64,000 nucleotides of DNA from Anaerolineales bacterium (GCA_016789305.1 JAEURJ010000002.1:186001-250000); one strand, 5' to 3'; counted from the first letter of the stretch, positions 1 to 11,460 are shown. Notes: generated by a model from the sequence alone, not told the origin. Numbers and translations are program-made.

Positions 1-1
1 T

Positions 2-3000
2 GTCATCCGTTATCGTATTCGTTTTGAATGCAGCAGTCTGACCACTTCCTGCGGTATCATGGAAATCACCGATGTTTTGCAGGCTGGCTTAACATATCTT
101 CCCCCTCCCAATTCATCCGTTCCCAGCGGTTTTAGCATTAATTATAATTCTGGAACACGTACTGTTACCATTACCAAGGATGATAATAACCTGCTGGATG
201 GTTCCCAATATGACGCTGTGATCGCGGTGCGCGTGGACTATGATCTTCGCCCACTGCCTGCCACCATTAATAATGCGGTCAATGGACGTGTTGATCCTCC
301 GGGTCCTGTTTCATGGCAGGTCGCCACTCCATCCAGCGCCCCTCCGATCACAATTGGTGGAGTCACGCCAAGTTGGGCGCTGACGAAAACTTTGTACAGC
401 CCTTCCATTGACCCAACCATCGATACCGATGTCACCTATCAAATTCGAATCTGTCCCACAACCCCGCCTCCTGGAAGTGGGAATGCTCCGCTTGTAAACA
501 TCGTACTTACCGATACATTGCCACCTGGCGCAACCTTTATCTCTGCCAGTAACAGCGGCACAGAATCTGCCGGGGTGGTCACATGGCCGGCCGTTGCCGG
601 GCCTATTTATCCGCCCAACTGTATCTCACGCTATGTGACCATTCGTTATACGGATGCCAATTTCGACCTGAATGATTCTGTAACCAATGCCGCCAGTTTC
701 ACTGCCGACTACACACCATCAAGCGGTACTTGTACCTCCCCGTGTCTCGGCCCGGTCAATGGCTCGATCACCCATGATATTGACCCGATCTCTGCCATCC
801 CCAGCTATAACAAAAATGATGCCGGCGATCCCGTGGGTATTAACGGAACCGCACGTTTTATTCTTAATTTAAATACCAATGGGACCAATTATCCATCCAA
901 TGATGTGACGTTGATCGACAACCTGCCGTCTGAATTACAGGTGACTGAAATCACCAGCGGCGGCTGGTCTGGCACATTCGATTATGTTCATGCTTTTGTC
1001 GAATACTCAACCGACTTTGGCGGTAGTTACACTTCCCTGGGAACAGTAAACTACAACACGAATGCCACCTATGTCGCGCCTGTAGCCAACATCACCAATG
1101 TCCGCTGGCGTTTTGAATACGATCCAGATGGGGCGGCACCGTATGCGTATCTTCCTGGATTGCCCTACACATGGTCATTCACGACCAGCCCTGAGATCCG
1201 TGTTACGCCGCGGGCTGTCGCTACCACTGCGGATGATGTCGCCAGTACAGTCATGCCAGCAGCCGTGGTGAACACCACCTATAATAACTGTGTGCAGGTC
1301 AGCCGCGTTGATAACACCGGTGCAGTGCTGGACCCTTGCGATAATGAGACCATGACCGTTCGTGGAAATTATGTAAGTCTACGAACCTACAAGAATGAAA
1401 CACAAGGCGCCAGTTGGGATAATTTGGATGATCCCAACATTACCGTTTTTACACCTGATACCAATTTATTGCCCGGTGATACATTACGATATACCATCAC
1501 AGTGGAAGTGACAGAGCGATCCTCTGCTCCATTGATCGACCCAACAATATTTGACACGCTTCCTGCCGACCTGATCTTTGTGCGTAATGGAACGGCACGA
1601 TTGGATAATGTGATCTTGCCAGCTGCCCAGCAACCTACCTTTACACAGGCCGGTCAAAATCTGACCTGGGCATGGAGTGGTTCTTCTACGCTTACAGTAA
1701 ATCCGTTGGTGTTAGGCAGCCGCTATTTAACTGTGGAATTTTTTGCACGCATCCCGCCCGGTCAGACGCCCGGTACGCGTACCAATAACCTATACGTAGT
1801 GACCGATTCAGTGGATGTATTATGTGAAATCCCCACGCAAGTGGAGGACTCTGCAAATGGTGATGTGGATGGGGATGGTGATTCCACTGACCCGGCCTGC
1901 CAGACCACGGATACATATGTTGTTGAACGTTCCGCTGCGTTACGCGGTGAAAAGTGGATCCGCAGCACAGATGCCCTTAATAATCAGGTAGTGGATGCGA
2001 CCACCTTTTTACCGGACGCCTCTTGTCCCAATGGCGGCACTACCGGTTTGACAGGTGGCGGCAGCAATGCTTTTACACGTTTCCCATGCATATCACAGGC
2101 CTTTCCGGAGGGCGCACTACCTCCCGGGCAGTTCGTGCCGCCCACTTCAAATACAGCATTGGATGATTTCGAATATAACCTGCGTATTTTCAACGATGGT
2201 AACGTGAATATGCTGGATTATGTTCTTTATGACATTCTCCCTTATTACGGCGACAATGGCTCTGGTGGAACACTCGCAAGCTCGTCACGCAATTCGGAAT
2301 TCCGTCCTGGCCTGCGAGGACCCGTCGAGTTTATCAGCGGTACAGGCTTGAGTTCCAGTGACTTTACGATCGAATATAACACCACGACCAATCCCTGCCG
2401 CCCGGAGGTGTTTAATGCGACAACCGGTTCGCTTATCCCATCTGGCTGTAACAATACATGGGTGGACGAATCTTTGGTCACTGATTGGTCAACAATCCGT
2501 TCCTATCGTATTATTCTAAAATCCGGATCTGAGATCCTGCCGGCAGCAGCGAATGAATTACGCTTTGGCGTTCCCATGTATATTCCCAAGGACGCTCCCT
2601 TGGTTGGTGCTTTCAATAACGATGACCCACTGTCTCATGAAATTGCATCGAACTCATTCTCTCACGTTGGTTCCTATGATGCGGGTACGGAGATCCGTAC
2701 TTTGCTTGCCTCGGAGCCGCGCAAAGTCGGCATTACCATTCCAGAGGTGATGAGTGTTGGGAATCGCGTCTGGCGTGATGCAGATAACAGCGGCACGATC
2801 AACGCGCCGGATGACACTACTCCAGGTATCGCAGGCGTTGTTGTTAACCTGTACGAAGACTTTGATGCAAATGGTGTGCCAGATGGTCCAGCCATTGCAA
2901 CTACAACCACTGATAGCGGTGGTTACTACCTTTTTAGTAATATCCTTTATGATTCTGTAACCCTAGGCAATAATAATTATGTAATTGGCGTCCCGTCTGG

Positions 3001-6000
3001 TAATTTTTCAGTCGGACAGCCGCTTGAGAGCTTAAGAAGCAGCACAGGTACTCCTGCAGCAGTACTTTACACCAATCCTCCCACGAATACAACGGACAGT
3101 GCCGACGATGGAATCGATCCGGTGACGCCCGGCTTGGAGGTCTTTAGCGCAAGCTTTACCTTGCAACCCACTACTGAACCTGCTGCAGAAGCCGACCTTT
3201 CTGCGAATGACCGTGATGGTCCCGCCGCATCGCGTCGCGGGTTGAACGGGGAACGCGATACTAGCAGTGATCTCACGATTGATTTTGGTTTCTTCGGCGG
3301 TACAGATATTCCCTTTAGTATAGGGAATCACGTCTGGTACGATAATGGTGCCGGCGGCGGGACCATCAATGATGGTATTCGACAAACGAATGAACCTCCG
3401 GTTGCGGGTGTAACAGTTCGCCTCTATCGTGACGGAAATGCCAATGGGATTCCTGAAGCAGCCGAAATGATCCGTACTGATCTCACTGACACAAATGGTT
3501 TCTATCTTTTTGATAACCTGGATCCCGGCCCATACTATGTGGAAATCTCCGCCGGTAATTTTGCCACTGGACAGCCATTGGCAGGCTGGTATAGCAGTCA
3601 ACCGACAGGTACCGAGCTGACCGGTGTCAATACTGGAACAACTACGGCCGATATTGATAATGATGATAATGGAATTAATAATGACTTCCCTGAAACGAAC
3701 GGTATTTTCAGCGGAGTGGTCATCCTTACCCGTGGAGTCCCAGAACCAACTGGTGAGACCTTCCTAAGTGGCGATACCAGCATCGCACCGGGCTTTAGTC
3801 CTACGGCTGGCGATGGTCCTGGCTCCATTGGGCGCTTTGGTGAAACTGATTCCACCAGCAACATGACGATCGATTTTGGCTTTATCCCCCCCATGAGTTT
3901 GGGGAATCGTGTCTGGATCGATGAAGGTGCTGGCACTACGCCCTTCCGCACCGGCTACAACAACGGTTTACAGGATGGCACTGAAGTTGGCGTCGCGAAC
4001 GTTCGCGTTGAACTTTGGCGTGATACCAATGGGACAGCCGGTCTGCAAGTAAGCGGTGCCACTCCCGATACATTCATGTACTTCACTACAACAAACGCCT
4101 CGGGTTATTATTTGTTCGAGCGTTTACAGCCAGCCAGTGACTATTTTGTGCATATCCCTGCCGTAAACTTTGCGGCTGGCCAGCCTTTGCGAAACTATTT
4201 GAGCAGTACCGATTCTTACCAAACCACGGCTCCTGCTGACGATTTTGAAGATACTGACGACGATGGGATTGATGACGCTGCGCCAGCCACCAATGGAATC
4301 ACCAGCCCGCAAATATCGATGGCATTCAATTCCGAACCACTAACACCGGCCAATGAGACGGATATCCCCGCCAGCGGCTTTGGCACAGGAGGACGGGGGA
4401 ATTTTGGGCAGGCAGATGAGAACAGCAACCTCACCATGGATTTTGGATTTATCCGCCCGCCGCGCAGTATCGGTAATCGAGTGTGGTTTGATACGGATAA
4501 CAGTGCTTCCATCAATGCCGGTGATGATTTTGACACTGGCACGCTAGGGGACCAACCGGGCATTCCGAACGTACGCGTCAGTTTGTATTTGGATGTCAAT
4601 GCTGATAATCAGCCGGATGATCTGGGCACGGTTGGCGATCGCACGGATGACTGGGTTGCTTATGACATTACCGATTCCAGCGGCTATTATTTGTTTGACA
4701 AACTGCCTCCTGGTATTTACATTGTTGGCGTGGATCGCCTCAATTTCGTATCGGGCGGTCCCTTGGAAGCCTACAACAGCAGCCGTGGCAGTGTGGATAA
4801 TGCTTCCAATAACACAAACCAGCTTGACAACGGTGTTGACCGATTGTTGCGCGCAGATCCGACCGCCTCGCCGCATGGAATTCTTGCAACGCGCATCAAC
4901 CTGACTGCAACTCCCGTTGGGGCACCGACAAATGATGATGCTGCTGGTACCGTTAGTACGGACACCGGTATGGCTTTGGGCTTCAATCCAACTGAAGACG
5001 ATGGTACCAATGCTCGTGGGCGTTTTAATGAAGCGGATAATAATAGCGATCTGACACTTGATTTTGGCTTCTTCATCCCAATGAGCCTTGGTAATCGTGT
5101 ATTTTTGGATGATGGAACAGGCGGTGGAACCACTAACAACGGCATCATGGATGGCGGTGAACTTCCAATTGCCAATGTACGTGTTGAACTCTATCGTGAT
5201 GCGAACACGGATGGTGTTCCCGATGCAGGCCTGGTGGCCTTCGATGTTACCGATGCGGGTGGTTATTACCTGTTTGACGACCTGGCTGCGGGTTCATACG
5301 TTGTCGTGATTCCATCCGGCAACTTTGCAGCCACCTTCGATCCTGATGGTGGTGGACCCTTGCCTACGGCAGTCGGTGCACTGCTTGGCCGCAATACAAG
5401 TACCCCTACCGGCACGGAAACAGTGGGTGTGCCCGGCGACCCCTACACACCAAATACTGACCGTGACGATAATGGCCTAAATGTGGGTACCGATCCGACT
5501 ACAGGTGGCGTCCGCAGCGGTACGATCACCTTAACGTATGACAGCGAACCAATTAGTGAAACAGAGCTTAGCGGACAGGCCAACCCTGGCTCACCAGCGA
5601 ACCTGGCCTTTAATCCTACTGGCTGGGATGGTCCAACCTCGAGTGGCCGTTGGGAAGAAAGTGATGACAACAGCAATTTGACAGTTGACTTTGGTTTCAT
5701 TCCAGTGTTCTCACTCGGAAATCGAGTTTGGTTTGATACCAATAACAGCAGTACCATCAATATTGGCACCGAGCTTGGTGTGGATGGCGTCAGAGTACAA
5801 CTCTACGGCTCCGATGGAACAACCGAAATCAATGTTGGCCCTGACGGCATACTAAACACCACGGACGACGCTTCCGGTGGAATGTTGACTGCGGGCGGCG
5901 GATATTATCGCTTCAATAACCTTCCGGCTGGTGATTACTATGTTGTTGTATCGTCAAGTAATTTTGGCGCAGCCGGAGTTTTAAGAGGATATTGGTCATC

Positions 6001-9000
6001 TGGTACGACAATAAGTGGTTCCGGCGTGATCAGTGAAACTACTGCTGCACTAGCCAATGGAGACATCGATTCCGATGATAACGGAACACTCAGTGGCGGG
6101 GCAGTGGTTTCATCGGTAGTTACACTTGGTCCAGCTATAACTTCCGAACCGCTGGCCGAATCAGATCTTTCAGGCGGTCAGGGTCAGCCAGATGGACAAG
6201 CCAATATGACCGTAGACTTTGGCTTTTACCGCGTCGAGGTCGGCGACTTAATTTATCTCGATAACAATTTCAACGGAAATTATGACGGAGCGCCGGATAC
6301 AGTTGTCTCGGGCGCAACAGTCAGGCTTTACGCCGCCAATGGGACGACCGAAATCAATGTTGGCCCCGACGGCATCCTCGGTACAACGGATGATGCTGCG
6401 GGAGGCATGCCGACGAATGGCAGCGGTCTCTATCTGTTTAGTGGTCTACCGCAAGGTCAATATGTCGTTAAGACTACAGCGCCAAATGGAACGTACAGCA
6501 CGATTGATACCTTTAATGTTGCTGGAGATAATGCTAATCCCGATATCAACGCAAATAATAACGATAACGGTATTGGCGTAACCAATGGAGTAATTTCATC
6601 CGGAATTGTTACTTTGACGCCTGGTTCCACGGGTGCACTAAATAGCAATACGGTTACCAATAGTACCGGTACCACTAGCAATCCCACCGTGGATTTTGGG
6701 TTTGTTGGCATGGTTGCCATTGGTAATCGTGTCTGGCTTGATGATGGTACTGGTGGTGGTGTTTCCAATAATGGGATTTTGGATGGCGGTGAAATTGGTG
6801 TCGCGAATGTAACCCTTGAGTTGTATACCTCTACAGGTACACTCGTCACCAGTACAACCACCAATGCCACGGGACATTATCAATTCGATCAGCTTTACCC
6901 CGGTACGTATTATGTGTTGATCCCCGCTGCTGAATTTCAGGCAGGGGGCGACCTTGAAACCTACTACTCCTCGGTTGGGAATGGCGCAAACGAAACATCC
7001 GATGAAAATGCGGATGAAAATGGCGTTGATGATGTCACGCCGGAAGTAAATGGTATTCGCAGCACGAATTACACCTTGCTTGCCGGCAGTGAAACAACCA
7101 CCGATGACGAGACCAGTTACACCGGTACTCTCGCTGATGCCAATGTTAACTTCACAGCCGACTTTGGCTTTACTCAGAAGTATTCCATTGGGAATCGAGT
7201 CTGGTTCGATACAGATAACAACAGCACCATCAATGGTTCCGAAGTGGGTGTTGACGGTGTAACAGTCAATTTATATGCAGCCGGCAACTTGACGACTATT
7301 TTGGCGACCGATACCACTGCGGATGGCGGGTACTACCTGTTCGATGATCTATATCCAGGTGATTATGTTGTGTCAATTGCTGCAAGTAACTTTAGCGGAG
7401 TCCTAAACGGATACTGGTCTTCTGCCACTTCGCGCGATGCAGTAACCGGTGTAATTAACGAAACGGCCGCCCCCGATCCGGATCTCGGACCAGATGGCGC
7501 AGTGGGCGGCGGTGATGACGATCTCGATTCTGACGACAATGGCACACTTCAAACTTCCGGCGCCCTGAACGGTTCCGTCATTTCCCTGGCCGTGACGCTT
7601 GGACCCAGTGGAAATACCGAGCCCACTTCAGAAACTGATCTTCAGCCAGTGATTGGGCAGGGAAATCAAGCCAATGGCCGTGCAAATATGACTGTTGACT
7701 TTGGCTTCTACAAGGTCAGTGTCGGCGATCTCGTTTGGATGGACACAGATCGTGATGGGTTGTTTGATGTCGGCGAAGCATTTGCTCCGGATGGGACGGT
7801 TGTTTCCCTGTATGCTGCAAACCCAACTACCAATACCGTCATTGGTGCCGCCCTTGCCACAACTGCGACTGCAAGCGGGCTATATAATTTTGATGATTTG
7901 GCGGAAGGCAATTACATTGTTGCGGTGAATTCTCCGGTGGGAGCATTTAGCACCGTCGATACAAATGACTCCGCTGATACTGGCAATCCGAATACCAATA
8001 CGAATGACAATGATAATGGTATAGGCCTTCTTGGCGGCACGGTTTATTCGAATAGCGTCTTTTTGGATGCAGGCATTTCAGGTGCGCAAAACAATAATAT
8101 TGTGGATGACGGTGCCGGGCCTCTTACAATTGAGTTTGGAACCACACATAATCCAACTCTTGACTTCGGTTTCACGCCCGTTTACTCATTGGGTAACAAA
8201 GTCTGGTTTGACACAAACAATAATAGTCAGATCGACTCTGGAGAAGTGGGGATCGATGGTGTGACAGTGCGGCTGTATTCTGCAAGCGATTTGACAACGG
8301 TCCTGGATACACAAACCACGGCCAATGGCGGGTATTACATGTTTAATGGATTGGAAGAAGGTGACTATGTGGTCGTTATTCCATCTTCCAACTTTAGCGG
8401 CACGTTGTACGGATACTGGTCTTCCGGCACGGCGCGCAATGCCTCCGGCGTCATTACTGAATCTGCAGCCCCGGATGCGGATACTGTCGCTTCAGATGCG
8501 GATGATAATGGTGTTTTGCAAACATCCGGCACTTTCAATGGCGCTGTCATTGCTCAAACGGTCACCCTTGGACCTACATTTAATGAACCGCTCAACGAGA
8601 CTGATCTGGATGCGACGTTGCCGGGCAATCGCCAGGGACAGCCGGATAATCAGGCGAACATGACCGTTGATTTCGGTTTCTACTCGATCACTCTGGGTGA
8701 CCTGGTTTGGAATGATGCGAATAACAGCGGGGCACTCGATGGAGCAGAAACGGGTATTAATGGCGTTGTGGTTGACCTTTACGTAGCTGATAGTTCCGGT
8801 AACCCTGTTGGTTCTGCAACTGCAACTGATACCACATCCGGTGGAGGGATTTACACCTTCCCCGGCCTCCCGCAGGGCAACTATATTGTGGTGCTTCCAC
8901 AGACTAATTTCCTGACAACAGGTGCGTTGCGCGATTATTACTCCAGTACAGGCGGCGGCAGCGAACCTGCCCCCAACCCGGATGCTGATATTGATAATAA

Positions 9001-11443
9001 CGATGACAATGGATCGGAAGTTGGCACGCTTGGTTTTACAGGCGGATATGTAACATCCAGTGCATTTGCCCTTACTCCGGGCGCTGAAGATGCAGCAACT
9101 TCCAATTCATCCCTTGGTATCACTTCTGAACCCCGCGTGGATTTTGGCGTCTTCAATGCGCCGCGTGTTAATCTAACGGTGACCAAAGATGATGGTGTTT
9201 TGATTTACACCCTTGGAGGAACCCTCACCTACAGCATTACTGTTACAAACAATGGCCCGGCGGATGTAACCGGCGCCACAGTGACAGATATCCGCCCCGG
9301 CCAAATTTCCACCTGGGATTGGGCCTGTGCAAGCAGTTCGCCCAACGCTTCTCCTGCCACGTATGGCTGCTCGCCAGACAATACAAATCCTGCCACCTTT
9401 ACGGATTCTCTTGACCTTCCGCTTGGCGCAAGTGTCACATACGAAGTCACGGCAACTGTCAATTCGGCGACAGCCGGCATTTTGACGAATACAGTGCAAG
9501 TTAATCCGCCTACCGGCGTTATAGAGACTAATGGTACCGATAATACAGCCCAAGACGTGGATGATCTGGCGGCGATGACGGTTACGAAAAGTGATGGCGT
9601 TACGATTGTGAGTCCAAACGCGCTATTAACCTACACTATAACTGTCCAAAATGTCAGCACTAGTGCGGTTGCGTTGAGCAATATTACTGTTACCGACACA
9701 TTGCCCGCGGATGTGGTTTATCAAACCGGGTCCGCCTCGATTGCGCCGAGTTCTATTGTCGGTAATGTATTAACCTGGACCGGAATCAATCTTGCTGCGG
9801 GTGCTAGCCAGGTCATTACACTAAATGTTCGTGTGAATGCAGCCCCTGTTGCAGCTTCCATTGTCAACAACGTCACTGCGACTACGACAACTCCCCCGAT
9901 TACAGTTTCCGGCGGTGATACGGATGCGATCCTCGAAACATTTACTAAAACCCTAATTTCGACGGACGCCACTCATACAACAACTCCTGAAGTCACAATT
10001 GGAGAGATCGTTACTTATGAATTAAGGATGATCGTTCCGCCGGGATCCATAGCTAATTCAATCGTTGTGGATACCCCGCAGGCAGGCCTGGCATTTGTCG
10101 ACTGTACCCTTCTTACGATACCAGCAGGTGTTACGAGTTCGAATCTCACCACTGGTGTTTGTAATGATGGTGTAACTACAGGAACAAACAATCCGGTGAT
10201 TGCCAACTCCGGCGGTCTGATAACCTTTGATTTTGGCACCGTGACAAATTCCACCCTGACAGATCAAACCATTGTGATCAATTACAGTTTGATCGTTCTG
10301 GATATTGCCGGTAATCGAAATGGCACAACCTTAACGAATAACGCAGGTTGGACATGGACCGGCGGGACTCGAACAGCCAGTACTCCTCCTGTTGAAGTCG
10401 TTGAGCCCGAAATGCTCATTGAGAAAACCGTCAGTCCCACACAGGCACCGTACGGATCTACTGTGACATTTTCCATCGATATTTCTCACGACTTAACTAC
10501 CAGTACAGCAGATGCGTTTGATGTGGTTGTAACAGATAATATCCCTACGGGTTTGATCTTGAATGAGTCGTCTGTAGTCGTCAGTGTAACTGGTGGGGCC
10601 TTTGGTCCGCCAACGGGACAAACGATTACAACTACTCCAACCTCACTTACTGTCCGATGGGATGAATTCCCATTGGAAGCTGAGGCTGTAATTACATTTG
10701 AGGCTGGTTTTGTTGGTCCTGAACCGGTCTTCAACTCGGCAAATGTGGAGTGGTCGAGTTTACAAATCGACCCTGCAGTGGATAATACCCCACCCACTCC
10801 GGATGTTCCAGTTCAACGCTCTCCCTATAATACGAGCGCGACTGAACGCTGGTATGATCCAAGTGCACCCGCGGGAATCAATAACTATGTAGTATCTTCC
10901 ACAGCAAGATTGACTACACCGGATCGTTTGCCGCGCACAGGGTTTGCCCCGGGTGTTATTACCAAATTACCTGAACAGCCATCCGTTCTTGAGTATTCAA
11001 AGATGAGCGATTTCTGGCTTGAAATACCGCGCCTTGGTATTAAGCTGGATATTGTTGGCGTGCCGCTGGCGCAGGGTGATTGGAATCTTACCTGGCTCGG
11101 TGATCAGGCAGGATATTTGGAGGGCACCGCTTATCCGACCCACGAAGGCAATACTGGAATTACCGCTCATGCATATCTTGCAGACGGTACGCCCGGTCCA
11201 TTTGTGAATTTGGACAAGCTGCAATATGGTGACCAGATCATTGTTCATCTTGGTGGGCAGAAATATATTTATGAAGTTCGCCAGGAATTGCAGGTGCAGC
11301 CCGATGCTGTAGGCTCTGTGCTCAAGCACGAGAAATATTCCTGGTTGACATTGATTACCTGTAAGACATACAGCGAGGAAGCCGGTGATTACCTGTATCG
11401 TAATGTCGCTCGTGCAGTGTTGGTCAAAGTCGTTGACGAGTAA
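2..11443 (+). CDS. Giant SdrD-B/DUF11 surface protein with C-terminal sortase domain (5' partial)
   Basis: The reading frame is open to the left edge of the window, so the true N-terminus lies outside; the first ATG (59) is internal. The visible part is about 3800 residues. DUF11-like beta domains come first, then about twelve SdrD-B-like (Cna-B/prealbumin-type) repeats starting with 'SxGNRVWxD' near 2752, 3316, 3893, 4462, 5080, 5710, 6232, 6713, 7180, 7714, 8182 and 8687, separated by Asp-rich 'DxDxDDNG' loops likely to bind calcium. Further DUF11 domains run from about 9170 to 10750. An LPRTGF motif (10928-10945) precedes a sortase domain from about 11000 to the end, with catalytic-type His in TAHAY (11168-11170), Cys in LITC (11360-11362) and Arg near YRNVAR. 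Inferred role: extracellular stalk or adhesin that may anchor or crosslink itself. It is followed at once by a terminator, so it ends its transcription unit. No transmembrane segment is visible after the sortase domain. Confidence 0.9.
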   Translation, partial: VIRYRIRFECSSLTTSCGIMEITDVLQAGLTYLPPPNSSVPSGFSINYNSGTRTVTITKDDNNLLDGSQYDAVIAVRVDYDLRPLPATINNAVNGRVDPPGPVSWQVATPSSAPPITIGGVTPSWALTKTLYSPSIDPTIDTDVTYQIRICPTTPPPGSGNAPLVNIVLTDTLPPGATFISASNSGTESAGVVTWPAVAGPIYPPNCISRYVTIRYTDANFDLNDSVTNAASFTADYTPSSGTCTSPCLGPVNGSITHDIDPISAIPSYNKNDAGDPVGINGTARFILNLNTNGTNYPSNDVTLIDNLPSELQVTEITSGGWSGTFDYVHAFVEYSTDFGGSYTSLGTVNYNTNATYVAPVANITNVRWRFEYDPDGAAPYAYLPGLPYTWSFTTSPEIRVTPRAVATTADDVASTVMPAAVVNTTYNNCVQVSRVDNTGAVLDPCDNETMTVRGNYVSLRTYKNETQGASWDNLDDPNITVFTPDTNLLPGDTLRYTITVEVTERSSAPLIDPTIFDTLPADLIFVRNGTARLDNVILPAAQQPTFTQAGQNLTWAWSGSSTLTVNPLVLGSRYLTVEFFARIPPGQTPGTRTNNLYVVTDSVDVLCEIPTQVEDSANGDVDGDGDSTDPACQTTDTYVVERSAALRGEKWIRSTDALNNQVVDATTFLPDASCPNGGTTGLTGGGSNAFTRFPCISQAFPEGALPPGQFVPPTSNTALDDFEYNLRIFNDGNVNMLDYVLYDILPYYGDNGSGGTLASSSRNSEFRPGLRGPVEFISGTGLSSSDFTIEYNTTTNPCRPEVFNATTGSLIPSGCNNTWVDESLVTDWSTIRSYRIILKSGSEILPAAANELRFGVPMYIPKDAPLVGAFNNDDPLSHEIASNSFSHVGSYDAGTEIRTLLASEPRKVGITIPEVMSVGNRVWRDADNSGTINAPDDTTPGIAGVVVNLYEDFDANGVPDGPAIATTTTDSGGYYLFSNILYDSVTLGNNNYVIGVPSGNFSVGQPLESLRSSTGTPAAVLYTNPPTNTTDSADDGIDPVTPGLEVFSASFTLQPTTEPAAEADLSANDRDGPAASRRGLNGERDTSSDLTIDFGFFGGTDIPFSIGNHVWYDNGAGGGTINDGIRQTNEPPVAGVTVRLYRDGNANGIPEAAEMIRTDLTDTNGFYLFDNLDPGPYYVEISAGNFATGQPLAGWYSSQPTGTELTGVNTGTTTADIDNDDNGINNDFPETNGIFSGVVILTRGVPEPTGETFLSGDTSIAPGFSPTAGDGPGSIGRFGETDSTSNMTIDFGFIPPMSLGNRVWIDEGAGTTPFRTGYNNGLQDGTEVGVANVRVELWRDTNGTAGLQVSGATPDTFMYFTTTNASGYYLFERLQPASDYFVHIPAVNFAAGQPLRNYLSSTDSYQTTAPADDFEDTDDDGIDDAAPATNGITSPQISMAFNSEPLTPANETDIPASGFGTGGRGNFGQADENSNLTMDFGFIRPPRSIGNRVWFDTDNSASINAGDDFDTGTLGDQPGIPNVRVSLYLDVNADNQPDDLGTVGDRTDDWVAYDITDSSGYYLFDKLPPGIYIVGVDRLNFVSGGPLEAYNSSRGSVDNASNNTNQLDNGVDRLLRADPTASPHGILATRINLTATPVGAPTNDDAAGTVSTDTGMALGFNPTEDDGTNARGRFNEADNNSDLTLDFGFFIPMSLGNRVFLDDGTGGGTTNNGIMDGGELPIANVRVELYRDANTDGVPDAGLVAFDVTDAGGYYLFDDLAAGSYVVVIPSGNFAATFDPDGGGPLPTAVGALLGRNTSTPTGTETVGVPGDPYTPNTDRDDNGLNVGTDPTTGGVRSGTITLTYDSEPISETELSGQANPGSPANLAFNPTGWDGPTSSGRWEESDDNSNLTVDFGFIPVFSLGNRVWFDTNNSSTINIGTELGVDGVRVQLYGSDGTTEINVGPDGILNTTDDASGGMLTAGGGYYRFNNLPAGDYYVVVSSSNFGAAGVLRGYWSSGTTISGSGVISETTAALANGDIDSDDNGTLSGGAVVSSVVTLGPAITSEPLAESDLSGGQGQPDGQANMTVDFGFYRVEVGDLIYLDNNFNGNYDGAPDTVVSGATVRLYAANGTTEINVGPDGILGTTDDAAGGMPTNGSGLYLFSGLPQGQYVVKTTAPNGTYSTIDTFNVAGDNANPDINANNNDNGIGVTNGVISSGIVTLTPGSTGALNSNTVTNSTGTTSNPTVDFGFVGMVAIGNRVWLDDGTGGGVSNNGILDGGEIGVANVTLELYTSTGTLVTSTTTNATGHYQFDQLYPGTYYVLIPAAEFQAGGDLETYYSSVGNGANETSDENADENGVDDVTPEVNGIRSTNYTLLAGSETTTDDETSYTGTLADANVNFTADFGFTQKYSIGNRVWFDTDNNSTINGSEVGVDGVTVNLYAAGNLTTILATDTTADGGYYLFDDLYPGDYVVSIAASNFSGVLNGYWSSATSRDAVTGVINETAAPDPDLGPDGAVGGGDDDLDSDDNGTLQTSGALNGSVISLAVTLGPSGNTEPTSETDLQPVIGQGNQANGRANMTVDFGFYKVSVGDLVWMDTDRDGLFDVGEAFAPDGTVVSLYAANPTTNTVIGAALATTATASGLYNFDDLAEGNYIVAVNSPVGAFSTVDTNDSADTGNPNTNTNDNDNGIGLLGGTVYSNSVFLDAGISGAQNNNIVDDGAGPLTIEFGTTHNPTLDFGFTPVYSLGNKVWFDTNNNSQIDSGEVGIDGVTVRLYSASDLTTVLDTQTTANGGYYMFNGLEEGDYVVVIPSSNFSGTLYGYWSSGTARNASGVITESAAPDADTVASDADDNGVLQTSGTFNGAVIAQTVTLGPTFNEPLNETDLDATLPGNRQGQPDNQANMTVDFGFYSITLGDLVWNDANNSGALDGAETGINGVVVDLYVADSSGNPVGSATATDTTSGGGIYTFPGLPQGNYIVVLPQTNFLTTGALRDYYSSTGGGSEPAPNPDADIDNNDDNGSEVGTLGFTGGYVTSSAFALTPGAEDAATSNSSLGITSEPRVDFGVFNAPRVNLTVTKDDGVLIYTLGGTLTYSITVTNNGPADVTGATVTDIRPGQISTWDWACASSSPNASPATYGCSPDNTNPATFTDSLDLPLGASVTYEVTATVNSATAGILTNTVQVNPPTGVIETNGTDNTAQDVDDLAAMTVTKSDGVTIVSPNALLTYTITVQNVSTSAVALSNITVTDTLPADVVYQTGSASIAPSSIVGNVLTWTGINLAAGASQVITLNVRVNAAPVAASIVNNVTATTTTPPITVSGGDTDAILETFTKTLISTDATHTTTPEVTIGEIVTYELRMIVPPGSIANSIVVDTPQAGLAFVDCTLLTIPAGVTSSNLTTGVCNDGVTTGTNNPVIANSGGLITFDFGTVTNSTLTDQTIVINYSLIVLDIAGNRNGTTLTNNAGWTWTGGTRTASTPPVEVVEPEMLIEKTVSPTQAPYGSTVTFSIDISHDLTTSTADAFDVVVTDNIPTGLILNESSVVVSVTGGAFGPPTGQTITTTPTSLTVRWDEFPLEAEAVITFEAGFVGPEPVFNSANVEWSSLQIDPAVDNTPPTPDVPVQRSPYNTSATERWYDPSAPAGINNYVVSSTARLTTPDRLPRTGFAPGVITKLPEQPSVLEYSKMSDFWLEIPRLGIKLDIVGVPLAQGDWNLTWLGDQAGYLEGTAYPTHEGNTGITAHAYLADGTPGPFVNLDKLQYGDQIIVHLGGQKYIYEVRQELQVQPDAVGSVLKHEKYSWLTLITCKTYSEEAGDYLYRNVARAVLVKVVDE

Positions 11444-11460
11444 CAACTAAAAGTTAAGAA

